Shown piece by piece: positions 9,257-18,841 of a stretch of 64,000 nucleotides of DNA. Positions within the stretch are counted from its first letter, which is position 1. The number at the start of each line of letters is the position of its first letter. The stretch is from the NCBI RefSeq assembly GCF_000196495.1, contig NC_011313.1, positions 248,001-312,000 of the forward strand, given 5' to 3'. A program made the position numbers and the translations under genes. This DNA is from Aliivibrio salmonicida LFI1238 (lineage in GTDB: Bacteria > Pseudomonadota > Gammaproteobacteria > Enterobacterales > Vibrionaceae). Under the pieces are notes generated by a model. That model had not been told where the DNA came from. It did no database searches and worked only from the letters and a program-made list of their open reading frames with translations.

Positions 9257-9692
9257 TTAAGCCCCAGCTTCTTTATAAAGTCTTTGACATGCTTTGCCAT
9301 CGTTATTGAATAAATGACAACGATATGCAGGGATCCCAATCGTAAATTTATCACCAACATTAACAAGAGCAGTATCAGGTACACGATATATGATATCGGC
9401 GTCCGCATCCTCAACGGTTAAATAAATTTGTGTTTCATATCCCAACTTTTCTACCACAAGAACATCGCCATGAATAATGGCATCTGCTTTTTCTGCTGCA
9501 ATAAGATGCTCAGGTCTTATACCAAGAGACATTCGTTCGCCACGAATCACATTTTTTCCATCAACTGGGATCCAAAATGAAGAGCCGTTTGCAAATTGAA
9601 CCTTAACTTGATCGTCTTCTACATCATCAATGAAAACACTAATGAAATTCATTTTTGGTGAACCAATGAAACCTGCAACAAAGCGATTTTTT
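9257..9692 (-). pseudogene. malK: malK remnant (3' end of maltose ABC ATPase)
   Basis: Only the last 144 codons remain. The text begins KNRFVAGFIGSPKMNF, the well-known start of the MalK regulatory/TOBE region, and includes LGIRPEHL. The whole nucleotide-binding domain (Walker A, signature, Walker B) is gone; the break is exactly at the left end of IS66 copy 2. The missing 5' part is not on the other side of the IS, so this is a deletion or rearrangement rather than simple insertion. The reading frame stays open into the IS and could start at a TTG at 9721. Confidence 0.92.
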
Positions 9693-9773
9693 GTAAGCGT
9701 GCGGGGAACTACACCTAACAAATAAAATTCATTATGCGTATCTTACGATCTTTCATTTAACGAGAACGTAATT

Positions 9774-10088
9774 ATGCAAAAAGATAAAAAGAGAACACCA
9801 GAGCAATGGCACGCTCTATTTGAATCTCAGCAATCTAGCAAGCTTAGTGCCGCTGAATTTTGTCGTAACCATAATATTCTGCCAAAGACATTTAGTGCAC
9901 GTAAAGCACGATGGAAACAAAAGATTAACGCTTCTACTTTCTTGAAAGTAGAAGCGTTAACATCAACTATCATCGCCACTCCACAATTACCAGATATTCA
10001 ACTTTCTATCGGAAAATTGCGATTAACATTGCCAGCTAATACTGAACCTCACTGGATAGGACTCTTATTAAAAGGGTATCAATCATGA
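9774..10088 (+). CDS. IS66 OrfA, copy 2
   Basis: 104 aa, intact. Begins MQKDKKRTPEQWHALFE, with an HTH-like AAEFCRNHNILPKTFSARKARW, the usual small DNA-binding Orf1 of IS66. The perfect hairpin lies at 9925-9960 within the gene. The stop overlaps the tnpB start. Confidence 0.93.
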   Translation: MQKDKKRTPEQWHALFESQQSSKLSAAEFCRNHNILPKTFSARKARWKQKINASTFLKVEALTSTIIATPQLPDIQLSIGKLRLTLPANTEPHWIGLLLKGYQS

Positions 10089-10432
10089 ATGTATTTACTG
10101 ATGTTTCCACCATTTATCTTCATCGTGATTTTGTCGATTTTCGCAAGGCCATTAATGGCCTTGTCGTGATTGTTGAGCAAGAAATGCAACTATCACCGTT
10201 TAGTGATGCTCTATTTATATTTTGCAATAAGCCTCGTGATAAACTCAAAATATTGTATTGGGATAAAACAGGATTCGCTTTATGGTACAAGCGATTAGAT
10301 GAAGACCGCTTCAAATGGCCACGAAATATAAATAACGATACGTTAGCATTATCAGAGCAGCAACTGACACTGCTATTACAAGGTTTTGATATCTTAGGAC
10401 ATCAACCGGTACATTATCAAACAACCCTTTAA
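10085..10432 (+). CDS. tnpB: IS66 accessory protein TnpB, copy 2
   Basis: 115 aa, identical to the other copies. ATGA overlap with orfA. Required with TnpC for IS66 transposition (family knowledge). Confidence 0.95.
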   Translation: MNVFTDVSTIYLHRDFVDFRKAINGLVVIVEQEMQLSPFSDALFIFCNKPRDKLKILYWDKTGFALWYKRLDEDRFKWPRNINNDTLALSEQQLTLLLQGFDILGHQPVHYQTTL

Positions 10433-10503
10433 ATAGTTGATTCTCAGTCAAGAATAGGAGGCAACCGATTGATTACCTGTATTATCGTTATATAGTCATC
10501 TAC

Positions 10504-11991
10504 ATGACTGATAAAATAAAACCACTTCCTGATACCATTGACGAGCTGAAAGCACTTGTGCTTCAGCTTGAAAATAAATATAACCGTCTTCTAGAGCAAT
10601 TTCGGCTGGCTCAACATCAGCGCTTTGGTAAAAGCAGTGAATCTGACTCGACTCAATTTGATTTATTCAATGAAACAGAAGAAGAAATCATCATTGAAAA
10701 TGATGACACACAAACGATTACCTACACTCGTCAAAAGCCAAAACGCCAACGCTTACCTGAAGACTTACCGCGTACTGTTATTATCCACGACATAAAAGAT
10801 AAAACTTGTAAGTGTTGCGGTCTAGAGATGCATGCGATGGGTAAAGACATCAGTGAAAAGTTGGAATTTGTACCAGCTAAAGTGGAAGTTATTCAACATG
10901 TTCGTCCTAAATATGCTTGCCGAAATTGTGAAAAAAACAATACTTCAGTAGACATTAAACAAGCCCCAATGCCAGCGTCACCAATCCCTAAAGGGATTGC
11001 GACCGCAAGTTTACTTGCTCAAATTATTACGGCTAAATTTCAATACAGTCTTCCACTTTATCGTCAAGAAACGTTATTTCAGCAATGGGGTATCATTATT
11101 GGACGGCGAACGATGGCGGATTGGTTAATAAAATGCTCGGTACTATTTACCCCTCTTAATAACGAGTTACATCGTATTTTGATTGAACAACCCACTCTGC
11201 ATTGTGATGAAACAACGGTAAATGTGTTGGATGTTGAAAAAGCAAAATGTTATATGTGGGTCTACTGCTCTGGCTATGATTCTCCAGGCTCTGGTGTTTT
11301 GCCTGGAATTGTACTTTATGATTATCAATCTAGCAGGCATGGCTACCATCCAGTTAACTTTTTAAAAGGTTATAACGGGTATTTACATACCGATGGTTAC
11401 CAAGGTTATGAACAAACTGAAGCGATGTTAGTTGGCTGTTGGGCACACGCACGTCGACGATTTATTGAGGCTCAACGTGTTCAAGTAAAAGGGAAAACAG
11501 GGAGTGCAGATTGGGTATTGAGTAAAATCCAAAAGCTATACCGGATCGAATCGTTATTAAAAGAGGCTTCCCCTGAAGCCAAGTATGTTGCTAGGCAGAC
11601 AGAAGCCCGCGATTTACTTAAAGAGCTCCGTGATTGGCTTGATAGCGCAGTTAGTCGAGTATCACCTAAAACAAAATTAGGTGAGGCGATTAGCTATACA
11701 TTAAATCAATGGGATAAATTAGTTCGTTATATTGATGATGGATTGTTATCTATTGATAACAATCGAGCAGAGCGAGCGGTTAAACCGTTTGTTATCGGCC
11801 GGAAAAACTGGTTATTTTCGGGTTCAACGGCTGGTGCAGATTCAAGTGCAATGCTTTACAGCATTGTAGAAACAGCAAAGGCAAACGGATTAATCCCTTA
11901 CGATTATATTAGGTATTGTCTAGATCGTTTATGTGTTGGATCGCCAGATATCGATTCACTTTTACCTTGGAATGTAAAAGACAAGGTGTAG
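10504..11991 (+). CDS. tnpC: IS66 transposase TnpC, copy 2
   Basis: 495 aa, intact. It differs from copy 1 by two conservative changes (HRILIEQP and EAMLVGCW, where copy 1 has HRILLEQP and EAILVGCW). Catalytic and zinc-finger-like segments are unchanged. Confidence 0.95.
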   Translation: MTDKIKPLPDTIDELKALVLQLENKYNRLLEQFRLAQHQRFGKSSESDSTQFDLFNETEEEIIIENDDTQTITYTRQKPKRQRLPEDLPRTVIIHDIKDKTCKCCGLEMHAMGKDISEKLEFVPAKVEVIQHVRPKYACRNCEKNNTSVDIKQAPMPASPIPKGIATASLLAQIITAKFQYSLPLYRQETLFQQWGIIIGRRTMADWLIKCSVLFTPLNNELHRILIEQPTLHCDETTVNVLDVEKAKCYMWVYCSGYDSPGSGVLPGIVLYDYQSSRHGYHPVNFLKGYNGYLHTDGYQGYEQTEAMLVGCWAHARRRFIEAQRVQVKGKTGSADWVLSKIQKLYRIESLLKEASPEAKYVARQTEARDLLKELRDWLDSAVSRVSPKTKLGEAISYTLNQWDKLVRYIDDGLLSIDNNRAERAVKPFVIGRKNWLFSGSTAGADSSAMLYSIVETAKANGLIPYDYIRYCLDRLCVGSPDIDSLLPWNVKDKV

Positions 11992-12031
11992 TTCCCCGCA
12001 CGCTTACGTTTAAAATAATGGATTGAACAAT

Positions 12032-12073
12032 AAAAAAGCCCTAAAGATTTTGATCTTTGGGGCTTTTTTATGA
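12032..12073. terminator. Terminator downstream of YdcF-like gene
   Basis: A long stem, AAAAAAGCCCTAAAGAT against ATCTTTGGGGCTTTTTT, with one G-U/mismatch and flanking A/T runs. Probably bidirectional. Confidence 0.85.
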
Positions 12074-12102
12074 AGAATATATTTTATTGATAGTTTGAAT
12101 AA

Positions 12103-12735
12103 TTATTCATCAAACCCTAGTTTGGTTAAGTTTTCAAATGCTTTCCATACATCATCAGGAATCGTTTGTTGTTCTTGATACCCAAGTGTAGGGTAAATTT
12201 TTAGTCGATGTAATTCACCTAAAATAATACTCGCGACATGATCAAAAGTAACCTCATCTGTTGGGTAATCTACAAATCTAATATTAGGCGAACTTATACA
12301 AAATTCTATATCGTTCCAATTTTTTAGAAAGGTGGCTAATAAGCGTCTTTCCATATAAGGTTTTTGTACAAGTAATAATGAATTAAGAGTAATATTTTTT
12401 TCTTTCAGTAAATCTTGAGTGAAGAATATATTTTCACCAGTATTAGTGGCTTTTGTTTCGAGTAATATAGCGGAAGAGGGGACCCCCATATCTTTGGCGA
12501 CATTAGCAAAAGTTTCTGCTTCGCTCAACGTAAATAAGCCTTCAGTTGCACGGCCTTGAGCACCAGAAAAAATGACTAAAGGAGCAAATCCATCTAAGTA
12601 AAGTTGAGCGGCATGTTCAGCTACACGTAAGTCATAACTACAAAGAACAAAAATGGCATCACTTTTTTTTATCGGTTGGTTAAGTAAATGATAATCCCAA
12701 ATGCGTTGTAATTGAGTAAAAAGAGACAATGACAT
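12103..12735 (-). CDS. YdcF/SanA-like DUF218 protein
   Basis: 210 aa. Matches the DUF218 pattern: SDAIFVLCSYDLRVAEHAAQLYLDG near the start (nucleotide-like fold first strand), LVIFSGAQGR, an ETKATNTGENIFFTQ motif and the LLLVQKPYMERR strand. There is no membrane anchor, which resembles cytosolic YdcF more than SanA. The activity of the family is not settled; YdcF binds S-adenosylmethionine in vitro (family knowledge). Divergent from glgC across about 300 bp. Confidence 0.8.
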   Translation of the reverse strand: MSLSLFTQLQRIWDYHLLNQPIKKSDAIFVLCSYDLRVAEHAAQLYLDGFAPLVIFSGAQGRATEGLFTLSEAETFANVAKDMGVPSSAILLETKATNTGENIFFTQDLLKEKNITLNSLLLVQKPYMERRLLATFLKNWNDIEFCISSPNIRFVDYPTDEVTFDHVASIILGELHRLKIYPTLGYQEQQTIPDDVWKAFENLTKLGFDE

Positions 12736-13035
12736 AAAAACCTCTAAACCATAAAATTACTTTGATAATTACACTCACTAAATTAATATGCAAATAAACA
12801 TTTAGTGAACGACATATTGTATGTACATTTGACTATTATTGTGTAAACTAAATGTTACTTGAAGCAATTAAAGATTGACCTAAAGCACATTAACGAGTGA
12901 ATCTATTTTGTAAATATATAGAAGTTACATGGTTCACAGTATTGTAACGACAATGTGTTAAGTTAATCTCAAAATAAACATATTAAGCACTATTTATTGA
13001 TAGTGGTTATAAATAATAATTCTTTGGGAGAAGAA
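12736..13035. other. Divergent promoter region, YdcF-like / glgC
   Basis: 300 bp, very AT-rich, holding the promoters of both divergent genes. TTGACT at about 12831 could be a -35 element, but no spacing-perfect -10 or operator is convincing. A GGGAGAAG ribosome binding site at 13027-13034 selects the glgC ATG at 13036. Confidence 0.5.
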
Positions 13036-14253
13036 ATGGCTGGTGTACTAGGAATGATTTTGGCTGGTGGTGAAGGATCGCGTTTGCGTCCTTTAACTGA
13101 ATCTCGTACTAAACCTGCAGTACCTTTTGGTGGCAGTTACCGTTTAATCGATTTTGCGTTAAATAACTTCGTAAATGCTGATTTAATGCGTATTTATGTA
13201 TTAACCCAGTTTAAATCACAGTCTTTATTTCAACATATGAAAAAAGGCTGGAATGTAAATGGAATTACCGATCGCTTTATTGACCCTGTGCCAGCTCAAA
13301 TGCGTACAGGTAAACGTTGGTATGAAGGTACTGCGGATGCGATTTATCAAAATATCAGTTTTATTGAATCAACGGATCCTGAACATGTTTGTATTTTTGG
13401 TTCAGACCACATTTACAAAATGGATATTCGACAAATGCTCGATTTTCATAAAGAGAAAGAAGCGGCATTAACGGTATCAGCACTTCGTATGCCAGCAAAA
13501 GATGCGTCTGAATTTGGTGTTATCGAAGTTGACGAGGATGGGAAAATGATTGGTTTTGAAGAAAAACCTGCAAATCCTAAGTGTATTCCTGGTCAACCAG
13601 GTATTGCTCTTGTCTCAATGGGTAATTATATTTTTGAAGCTGAAAACTTATGTCGAGAGCTTGAGATAGATGCTGAAAACACGGCTTCATCGCATGACTT
13701 TGGTAAAGATATCATTCCAAAAATGTTTCCTGTAGGGAATGTGTATGTTTATGATTTCAGTACAAATAAAATTACGGGTGAGAAAGAAGAGGTGTACTGG
13801 CGTGATGTAGGTTCTATCGATTCTTATTGGGAAGCGCACATGGATCTTCTGAAAAAAGATGCACCGTTCTCTCTTTATAACCGTAAATGGCCTCTGCACA
13901 CATATTACCCACCATTGCCACCTGCAACATTTACTGATTCTGCCAATGGCCGAGTACAAATCATCGACAGCTTAGTTTGTGGTGGTAGTTATGTTCGTGG
14001 CTCACGTATTGAAAAATCAGTACTCGGTTTTCTAAGTAATATTGCATCGGCGTGTGATATTAGTGAAAGTATTCTTTTAGGTGATGTGAAAATCGGTGAA
14101 GGGTGTGTATTACGCCGTGTAATTATCGATAAAGGCGCAGATATTGCACCTGGAACAGAAATTGGTGTTAATCTTCAGGAAGATAAGAAGAAATATCATG
14201 TTTCAGATCAGGGTATCGTTGTTATCCCTAAAGGAGAAAGAATTGGCTACTAA
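13036..14253 (+). CDS. glgC: Glucose-1-phosphate adenylyltransferase GlgC
   Basis: 405 aa from ATG 13036, the start chosen on its ribosome binding site and on family length in vibrios. The nucleotidyltransferase signature GMILAGGEGSRLRPLTESR is at the N-terminus, followed by the sugar-phosphate binding region (FGVIEVDEDGKMIGFEEKP) and a C-terminal left-handed beta-helix. Makes ADP-glucose, the committed step of glycogen synthesis; allosterically controlled in the family. Its end overlaps glgA by 11 nt, so the two are one operon. Confidence 0.96.
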   Translation: MAGVLGMILAGGEGSRLRPLTESRTKPAVPFGGSYRLIDFALNNFVNADLMRIYVLTQFKSQSLFQHMKKGWNVNGITDRFIDPVPAQMRTGKRWYEGTADAIYQNISFIESTDPEHVCIFGSDHIYKMDIRQMLDFHKEKEAALTVSALRMPAKDASEFGVIEVDEDGKMIGFEEKPANPKCIPGQPGIALVSMGNYIFEAENLCRELEIDAENTASSHDFGKDIIPKMFPVGNVYVYDFSTNKITGEKEEVYWRDVGSIDSYWEAHMDLLKKDAPFSLYNRKWPLHTYYPPLPPATFTDSANGRVQIIDSLVCGGSYVRGSRIEKSVLGFLSNIASACDISESILLGDVKIGEGCVLRRVIIDKGADIAPGTEIGVNLQEDKKKYHVSDQGIVVIPKGERIGY

Positions 14254-15691
14254 AACGCTTTCGATTTTATTTGCTGCATCTGAAGTCGAAGGATTGATCA
14301 AAAGTGGGGGCTTGGCAGATGTTGCCAAGGCTCTGCCTAAATCATTAAAAGACTTAGGTCATGAAATACATATTGCTATGCCTGCTTATAGTGCAATCCC
14401 AGAGCGTGATGATGCTGAAGTATTGTTGAGCTCGACATTAGAACATTGGCCTCATACACCATACCAAGTGAGATCATTGAGTGTTGAAGGGATCACGGTA
14501 TTAGGCATCGAATGTGCTGATTATTTTGATCGTGCAGAAATGTATGCTGAAAACAATCAAGCTTATGCTGATAATGGTGAGCGTTTTGCTTTTTTTAGTG
14601 CCGCTTGTTTAGACATGCTACCTAAATTAAAGATTAAACCCGATGTTATTCATGCCAATGATTGGCATACTGGCTTATTGCCGTACCTTCTTAAAAAACG
14701 CTATGCAAACGACGCTTACTTTTCTCAAGTACGCAGTGTTTTATCTGTTCATAATGCGGTGTTTAAAGGTATTTTTCATTACGATGATATTGGATGCCTT
14801 TCTGAATTTAAAACGCATTATGTGCCTGAAGCGGCCGTTAGTCATACTCATATTAGTATGCTCAAAGCGGGTGTTCAATGTGCAGATAAGATTAATGCGG
14901 TAAGTCCAACGTATGCAAAAGAGTTGCTGACAGAACTGGGTTCTCATGGAATGGCTTCTGATTTCCAAGCAAGAGAACCTGACTTGTTTGGTATTTTGAA
15001 TGGTTGTGATTATAGTGAGTGGAGTCCGGAGACGGATACTTTCATTCCTAAGCAATTTAAAGCCAATCGAATTAGTATGGTTCGTGGTAAGAAAGTATGT
15101 AAAGCAGCTCTGCAAGAAGAAGTCGGTTTACCACAAAAAGAAGTGGCAATGTATGGCATGGTTTGTCGTTTAACAAACCAGAAAGGCATTCATTATTTAC
15201 TTCCAATTTTAGAGCAGTTTTTAAAGCATGATTTGCAAATTGTTATTGTTGGTACGGGTGATCCTGTTCTTGCTGCACAATTAACAGAAATTGCAGCGAT
15301 ACATTCTGATAAGTTTGCGTTTGTCGAAGCATACAGCAATAAGCTAGCTCATTGGATAGAAGCCTCATCTGACTTTTTCTTAATGCCATCAGAATTTGAA
15401 CCTTGTGGTTTAAATCAGATATACAGTATGTCATATGGAGCCTTGCCGATCGTTCGTGCGGTTGGTGGGTTAAAAGACAGTGTGATTGATTATGATAGTG
15501 ACAATGAAAATGCGACGGGTTTTAGTTTTATTAACCCTGAGCCAACAGAGTTGCTATTAGTATTAATGCGTTCGTTGTTATTGTATGCCCAAGATTTGAA
15601 TGAAGTTAAACGAATTCAACTACATGCAATGAAACAAAACTTTAGCTGGTCTGATGCCGCAGAGAAATATGTTGAAATGTATCTAGATTAA
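14243..15691 (+). CDS. glgA: Glycogen synthase GlgA
   Basis: 482 aa from a TTG start at 14243 inside the end of glgC. AAGGAG at 14231-14236 and the standard N-terminus ATKTLSILFAASEVEGLIKSGGLADV support it over longer in-frame starts. GT5 fold with the ADP-glucose KSGGL motif near the N-terminus and the C-terminal EPCGLNQIYSMSYG motif. Elongates glycogen by alpha-1,4 links. A terminator follows. No branching enzyme glgB is in the window. Confidence 0.96.
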   Translation: MATKTLSILFAASEVEGLIKSGGLADVAKALPKSLKDLGHEIHIAMPAYSAIPERDDAEVLLSSTLEHWPHTPYQVRSLSVEGITVLGIECADYFDRAEMYAENNQAYADNGERFAFFSAACLDMLPKLKIKPDVIHANDWHTGLLPYLLKKRYANDAYFSQVRSVLSVHNAVFKGIFHYDDIGCLSEFKTHYVPEAAVSHTHISMLKAGVQCADKINAVSPTYAKELLTELGSHGMASDFQAREPDLFGILNGCDYSEWSPETDTFIPKQFKANRISMVRGKKVCKAALQEEVGLPQKEVAMYGMVCRLTNQKGIHYLLPILEQFLKHDLQIVIVGTGDPVLAAQLTEIAAIHSDKFAFVEAYSNKLAHWIEASSDFFLMPSEFEPCGLNQIYSMSYGALPIVRAVGGLKDSVIDYDSDNENATGFSFINPEPTELLLVLMRSLLLYAQDLNEVKRIQLHAMKQNFSWSDAAEKYVEMYLD

Positions 15692-15714
15692 TTACGACTC
15701 AACAACTTCATAAC

Positions 15715-15747
15715 AAAAGGAAGGTGCAGACCTTTCCTTTTTTATTT
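15715..15747 (+). terminator. Terminator of glgCA
   Basis: AAAAGGAAGGT pairs with ACCTTTCCTTTT, followed by a T-rich run. Confidence 0.85.
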
Positions 15748-15767
15748 GCGACAGATCATCCATTTCT

Positions 15768-16478
15768 TTGTATTTGAGTATAGAATATCCGTCTTTACGA
15801 CTTGGTAAATATAGTGTGATTTCAAAACTACCAAAATGGGTTGAATACGGTACCTTTTTTCTGGCCTTACTCGCTGGTATTACTAACTCTGTCGGTTTGT
15901 TGGGCTTCCAGCATCAATCTATTTCTCATTTATCTGGTACTGCAACGCTATTAGGTACTCAGTTGCTGGCGTTTGATGGTACGACCTTACATTTATTTTA
16001 TATCATTGTTAGTTTCGTTTTAGGTTCTTCGTTAAGCAGTTTAATCGTAGGGTGCAGTGCTTTAAAATTAGGGCGCAGATATAATTTTGCCTTATTAATA
16101 GAAAGTTTATTTTTGTTTGCTGCAATGGTTATTTTAAACGAAGGAAGCCAATGGGGGCATTATTTTGCTTCGGCGGCTTGTGGTTTGCAGAATGGATTGG
16201 TGACGACATACAGCGGGGCAGTCGTTAGGACGACTCATGTTACGGGAGTCTTTACTGATTTAGGCATCATGTTAGGGATGAAACTTAAAGGCGAGGTGAT
16301 TCATCGCAGACGGTTAGCCTTGTATCTGTTTATCGCATTTGGTTTTATTTTCGGTGGTGTTATTGGCGGGTATTTTTATCCAATCCTTGGAATCAATACG
16401 TTAGCGATCCCTGCGACATTGTGTGCGTTATTGGCGTTATCTTACTCATTGTATTTATTTCAACATCCTGACCATTAA
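15768..16478 (+). CDS. DUF1275 (YoaK-like) membrane protein
   Basis: About 236 aa from a TTG start (15768); a GTG at 15816 is an alternative. Six or so hydrophobic segments and DUF1275 landmarks: LALLAGITNSVGLLGF, SHLSGTATLLG, GLQNGLVTTYSGAVVRTTHVTGVFTDLG. Function of the family is unknown. It ends 49 bp before IS66 copy 3, whose left flank matches the sequence downstream of sstT. Confidence 0.85.
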   Translation: MYLSIEYPSLRLGKYSVISKLPKWVEYGTFFLALLAGITNSVGLLGFQHQSISHLSGTATLLGTQLLAFDGTTLHLFYIIVSFVLGSSLSSLIVGCSALKLGRRYNFALLIESLFLFAAMVILNEGSQWGHYFASAACGLQNGLVTTYSGAVVRTTHVTGVFTDLGIMLGMKLKGEVIHRRRLALYLFIAFGFIFGGVIGGYFYPILGINTLAIPATLCALLALSYSLYLFQHPDH

Positions 16479-16607
16479 AAATCGATTGTATTTATGGTTT
16501 CTTACTAAATTTGAAATAGACATCATGTAAGCGTGCGGGGAACTACACCTAACAAATAAAATTCATTATGCGTATCTTACGATCTTTCATTTAACGAGAA
16601 CGTAATT

Positions 16608-16922
16608 ATGCAAAAAGATAAAAAGAGAACACCAGAGCAATGGCACGCTCTATTTGAATCTCAGCAATCTAGCAAGCTTAGTGCCGCTGAATTTTGTCGT
16701 AACCATAATATTCTGCCAAAGACATTTAGTGCACGTAAAGCACGATGGAAACAAAAGATTAACGCTTCTACTTTCTTGAAAGTAGAAGCGTTAACATCAA
16801 CTATCATCGCCACTCCACAATTACCAGATATTCAACTTTCTATCGGAAAATTGCGATTAACATTGCCAGCTAATACTGAACCTCACTGGATAGGACTCTT
16901 ATTAAAAGGGTATCAATCATGA
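16608..16922 (+). CDS. IS66 OrfA, copy 3
   Basis: 104 aa, intact and identical to copy 2. Internal perfect hairpin at 16759-16794. Stop overlaps the tnpB start. Confidence 0.93.
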   Translation: MQKDKKRTPEQWHALFESQQSSKLSAAEFCRNHNILPKTFSARKARWKQKINASTFLKVEALTSTIIATPQLPDIQLSIGKLRLTLPANTEPHWIGLLLKGYQS

Positions 16923-17266
16923 ATGTATTTACTGATGTTTCCACCATTTATCTTCATCGTGATTTTGTCGATTTTCGCAAGGCCATTAATGGCCTTGTCG
17001 TGATTGTTGAGCAAGAAATGCAACTATCACCGTTTAGTGATGCTCTATTTATATTTTGCAATAAGCCTCGTGATAAACTCAAAATATTGTATTGGGATAA
17101 AACAGGATTCGCTTTATGGTACAAGCGATTAGATGAAGACCGCTTCAAATGGCCACGAAATATAAATAACGATACGTTAGCATTATCAGAGCAGCAACTG
17201 ACACTGCTATTACAAGGTTTTGATATCTTAGGACATCAACCGGTACATTATCAAACAACCCTTTAA
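16919..17266 (+). CDS. tnpB: IS66 accessory protein TnpB, copy 3
   Basis: 115 aa, identical to the other copies; coupled to orfA through the 4-nt overlap. Confidence 0.95.
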   Translation: MNVFTDVSTIYLHRDFVDFRKAINGLVVIVEQEMQLSPFSDALFIFCNKPRDKLKILYWDKTGFALWYKRLDEDRFKWPRNINNDTLALSEQQLTLLLQGFDILGHQPVHYQTTL

Positions 17267-17337
17267 ATAGTTGATTCTCAGTCAAGAATAGGAGGCAACC
17301 GATTGATTACCTGTATTATCGTTATATAGTCATCTAC

Positions 17338-18825
17338 ATGACTGATAAAATAAAACCACTTCCTGATACCATTGACGAGCTGAAAGCACTTGTGCTTCAG
17401 CTTGAAAATAAATATAACCGTCTTCTAGAGCAATTTCGGCTGGCTCAACATCAGCGCTTTGGTAAAAGCAGTGAATCTGACTCGACTCAATTTGATTTAT
17501 TCAATGAAACAGAAGAAGAAATCATCATTGAAAATGATGACACACAAACGATTACCTACACTCGTCAAAAGCCAAAACGCCAACGCTTACCTGAAGACTT
17601 ACCGCGTACTGTTATTATCCACGACATAAAAGATAAAACTTGTAAGTGTTGCGGTCTAGAGATGCATGCGATGGGTAAAGACATCAGTGAAAAGTTGGAA
17701 TTTGTACCAGCTAAAGTGGAAGTTATTCAACATGTTCGTCCTAAATATGCTTGCCGAAATTGTGAAAAAAACAATACTTCAGTAGACATTAAACAAGCCT
17801 CAATGCCAGCGTCACCAATCCCTAAAGGGATTGCGACCGCAAGTTTACTTGCTCAAATTATTACGGCTAAATTTCAATACAGTCTTCCACTTTATCGTCA
17901 AGAAACGTTATTTCAGCAATGGGGTATCATTATTGGACGGCGAACGATGGCGGATTGGTTAATAAAATGCTCGGTACTATTTACCCCTCTTAATAACGAG
18001 TTACATCGTATTTTGCTTGAACAACCCACTCTGCATTGTGATGAAACAACGGTAAATGTGTTGGATGTTGAAAAAGCAAAATGTTATATGTGGGTCTACT
18101 GCTCTGGCTATGATTCTCCAGGCTCTGGTGTTTTGCCTGGAATTGTACTTTATGATTATCAATCTAGCAGGCATGGCTACCATCCAGTTAACTTTTTAAA
18201 AGGTTATAACGGGTATTTACATACCGATGGTTACCAAGGTTATGAACAAACTGAAGCGATTTTAGTTGGCTGTTGGGCACACGCACGTCGACGATTTATT
18301 GAGGCTCAACGTGTTCAAGTAAAAGGGAAAACAGGGAGTGCAGATTGGGTATTGAGTAAAATCCAAAAGCTATACCGGATCGAATCGTTATTAAAAGAGG
18401 CTTCCCCTGAAGCCAAGTATGTTGCTAGGCAGACAGAAGCCCGCGATTTACTTAAAGAGCTCCGTGATTGGCTTGATAGCGCAGTTAGTCGAGTATCACC
18501 TAAAACAAAATTAGGTGAGGCGATTAGCTATACATTAAATCAATGGGATAAATTAGTTCGTTATATTGATGATGGATTGTTATCTATTGATAACAATCGA
18601 GCAGAGCGAGCGGTTAAACCGTTTGTTATCGGCCGGAAAAACTGGTTATTTTCGGGTTCAACGGCTGGTGCAGATTCAAGTGCAATGCTTTACAGCATTG
18701 TAGAAACAGCAAAGGCAAACGGATTAATCCCTTACGATTATATTAGGTATTGTCTAGATCGTTTATGTGTTGGATCGCCAGATATCGATTCACTTTTACC
18801 TTGGAATGTAAAAGACAAGGTGTAG
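17338..18825 (+). CDS. tnpC: IS66 transposase TnpC, copy 3
   Basis: 495 aa, open throughout. One difference from copy 1: a Pro to Ser change in the KQAPMPAS segment after the zinc-finger-like region (KQASMPAS here). Catalytic motifs retained. Confidence 0.94.
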   Translation: MTDKIKPLPDTIDELKALVLQLENKYNRLLEQFRLAQHQRFGKSSESDSTQFDLFNETEEEIIIENDDTQTITYTRQKPKRQRLPEDLPRTVIIHDIKDKTCKCCGLEMHAMGKDISEKLEFVPAKVEVIQHVRPKYACRNCEKNNTSVDIKQASMPASPIPKGIATASLLAQIITAKFQYSLPLYRQETLFQQWGIIIGRRTMADWLIKCSVLFTPLNNELHRILLEQPTLHCDETTVNVLDVEKAKCYMWVYCSGYDSPGSGVLPGIVLYDYQSSRHGYHPVNFLKGYNGYLHTDGYQGYEQTEAILVGCWAHARRRFIEAQRVQVKGKTGSADWVLSKIQKLYRIESLLKEASPEAKYVARQTEARDLLKELRDWLDSAVSRVSPKTKLGEAISYTLNQWDKLVRYIDDGLLSIDNNRAERAVKPFVIGRKNWLFSGSTAGADSSAMLYSIVETAKANGLIPYDYIRYCLDRLCVGSPDIDSLLPWNVKDKV

Positions 18826-18841
18826 TTCCCCGCACGCTTAC

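Larger units (their letters stand above)
9693..12007 (+). mobile_element. IS66-family element, copy 2 (2315 bp)
   Basis: Full length with the same 24-bp ends (9693-9716, 11984-12007) and all three genes open. Flanks are gatttttt (left) and gtttaaaa (right), so there is no 8-bp duplication. It truncates malK on the left and abuts the terminator of the YdcF-like gene on the right. It is one of two apparently functional copies in the window. Confidence 0.95.
16527..18841 (+). mobile_element. IS66-family element, copy 3 (2315 bp)
   Basis: Full length with perfect 24-bp ends (16527-16550, 18818-18841) and three open genes. The left flank gacatcat equals the right flank of copy 1; the right flank atatggtt lies inside truncated nasA. 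It therefore holds half of an original target duplication and was formed by IS-IS recombination. Confidence 0.95.

Noticed and set aside
2118..18841. Composite transposon bounded by IS66 copies 1 and 3
   Set aside because: The outer flanks (accaatat and atatggtt) do not match, and the cargo is ordinary core genes; recombination explains the arrangement better.
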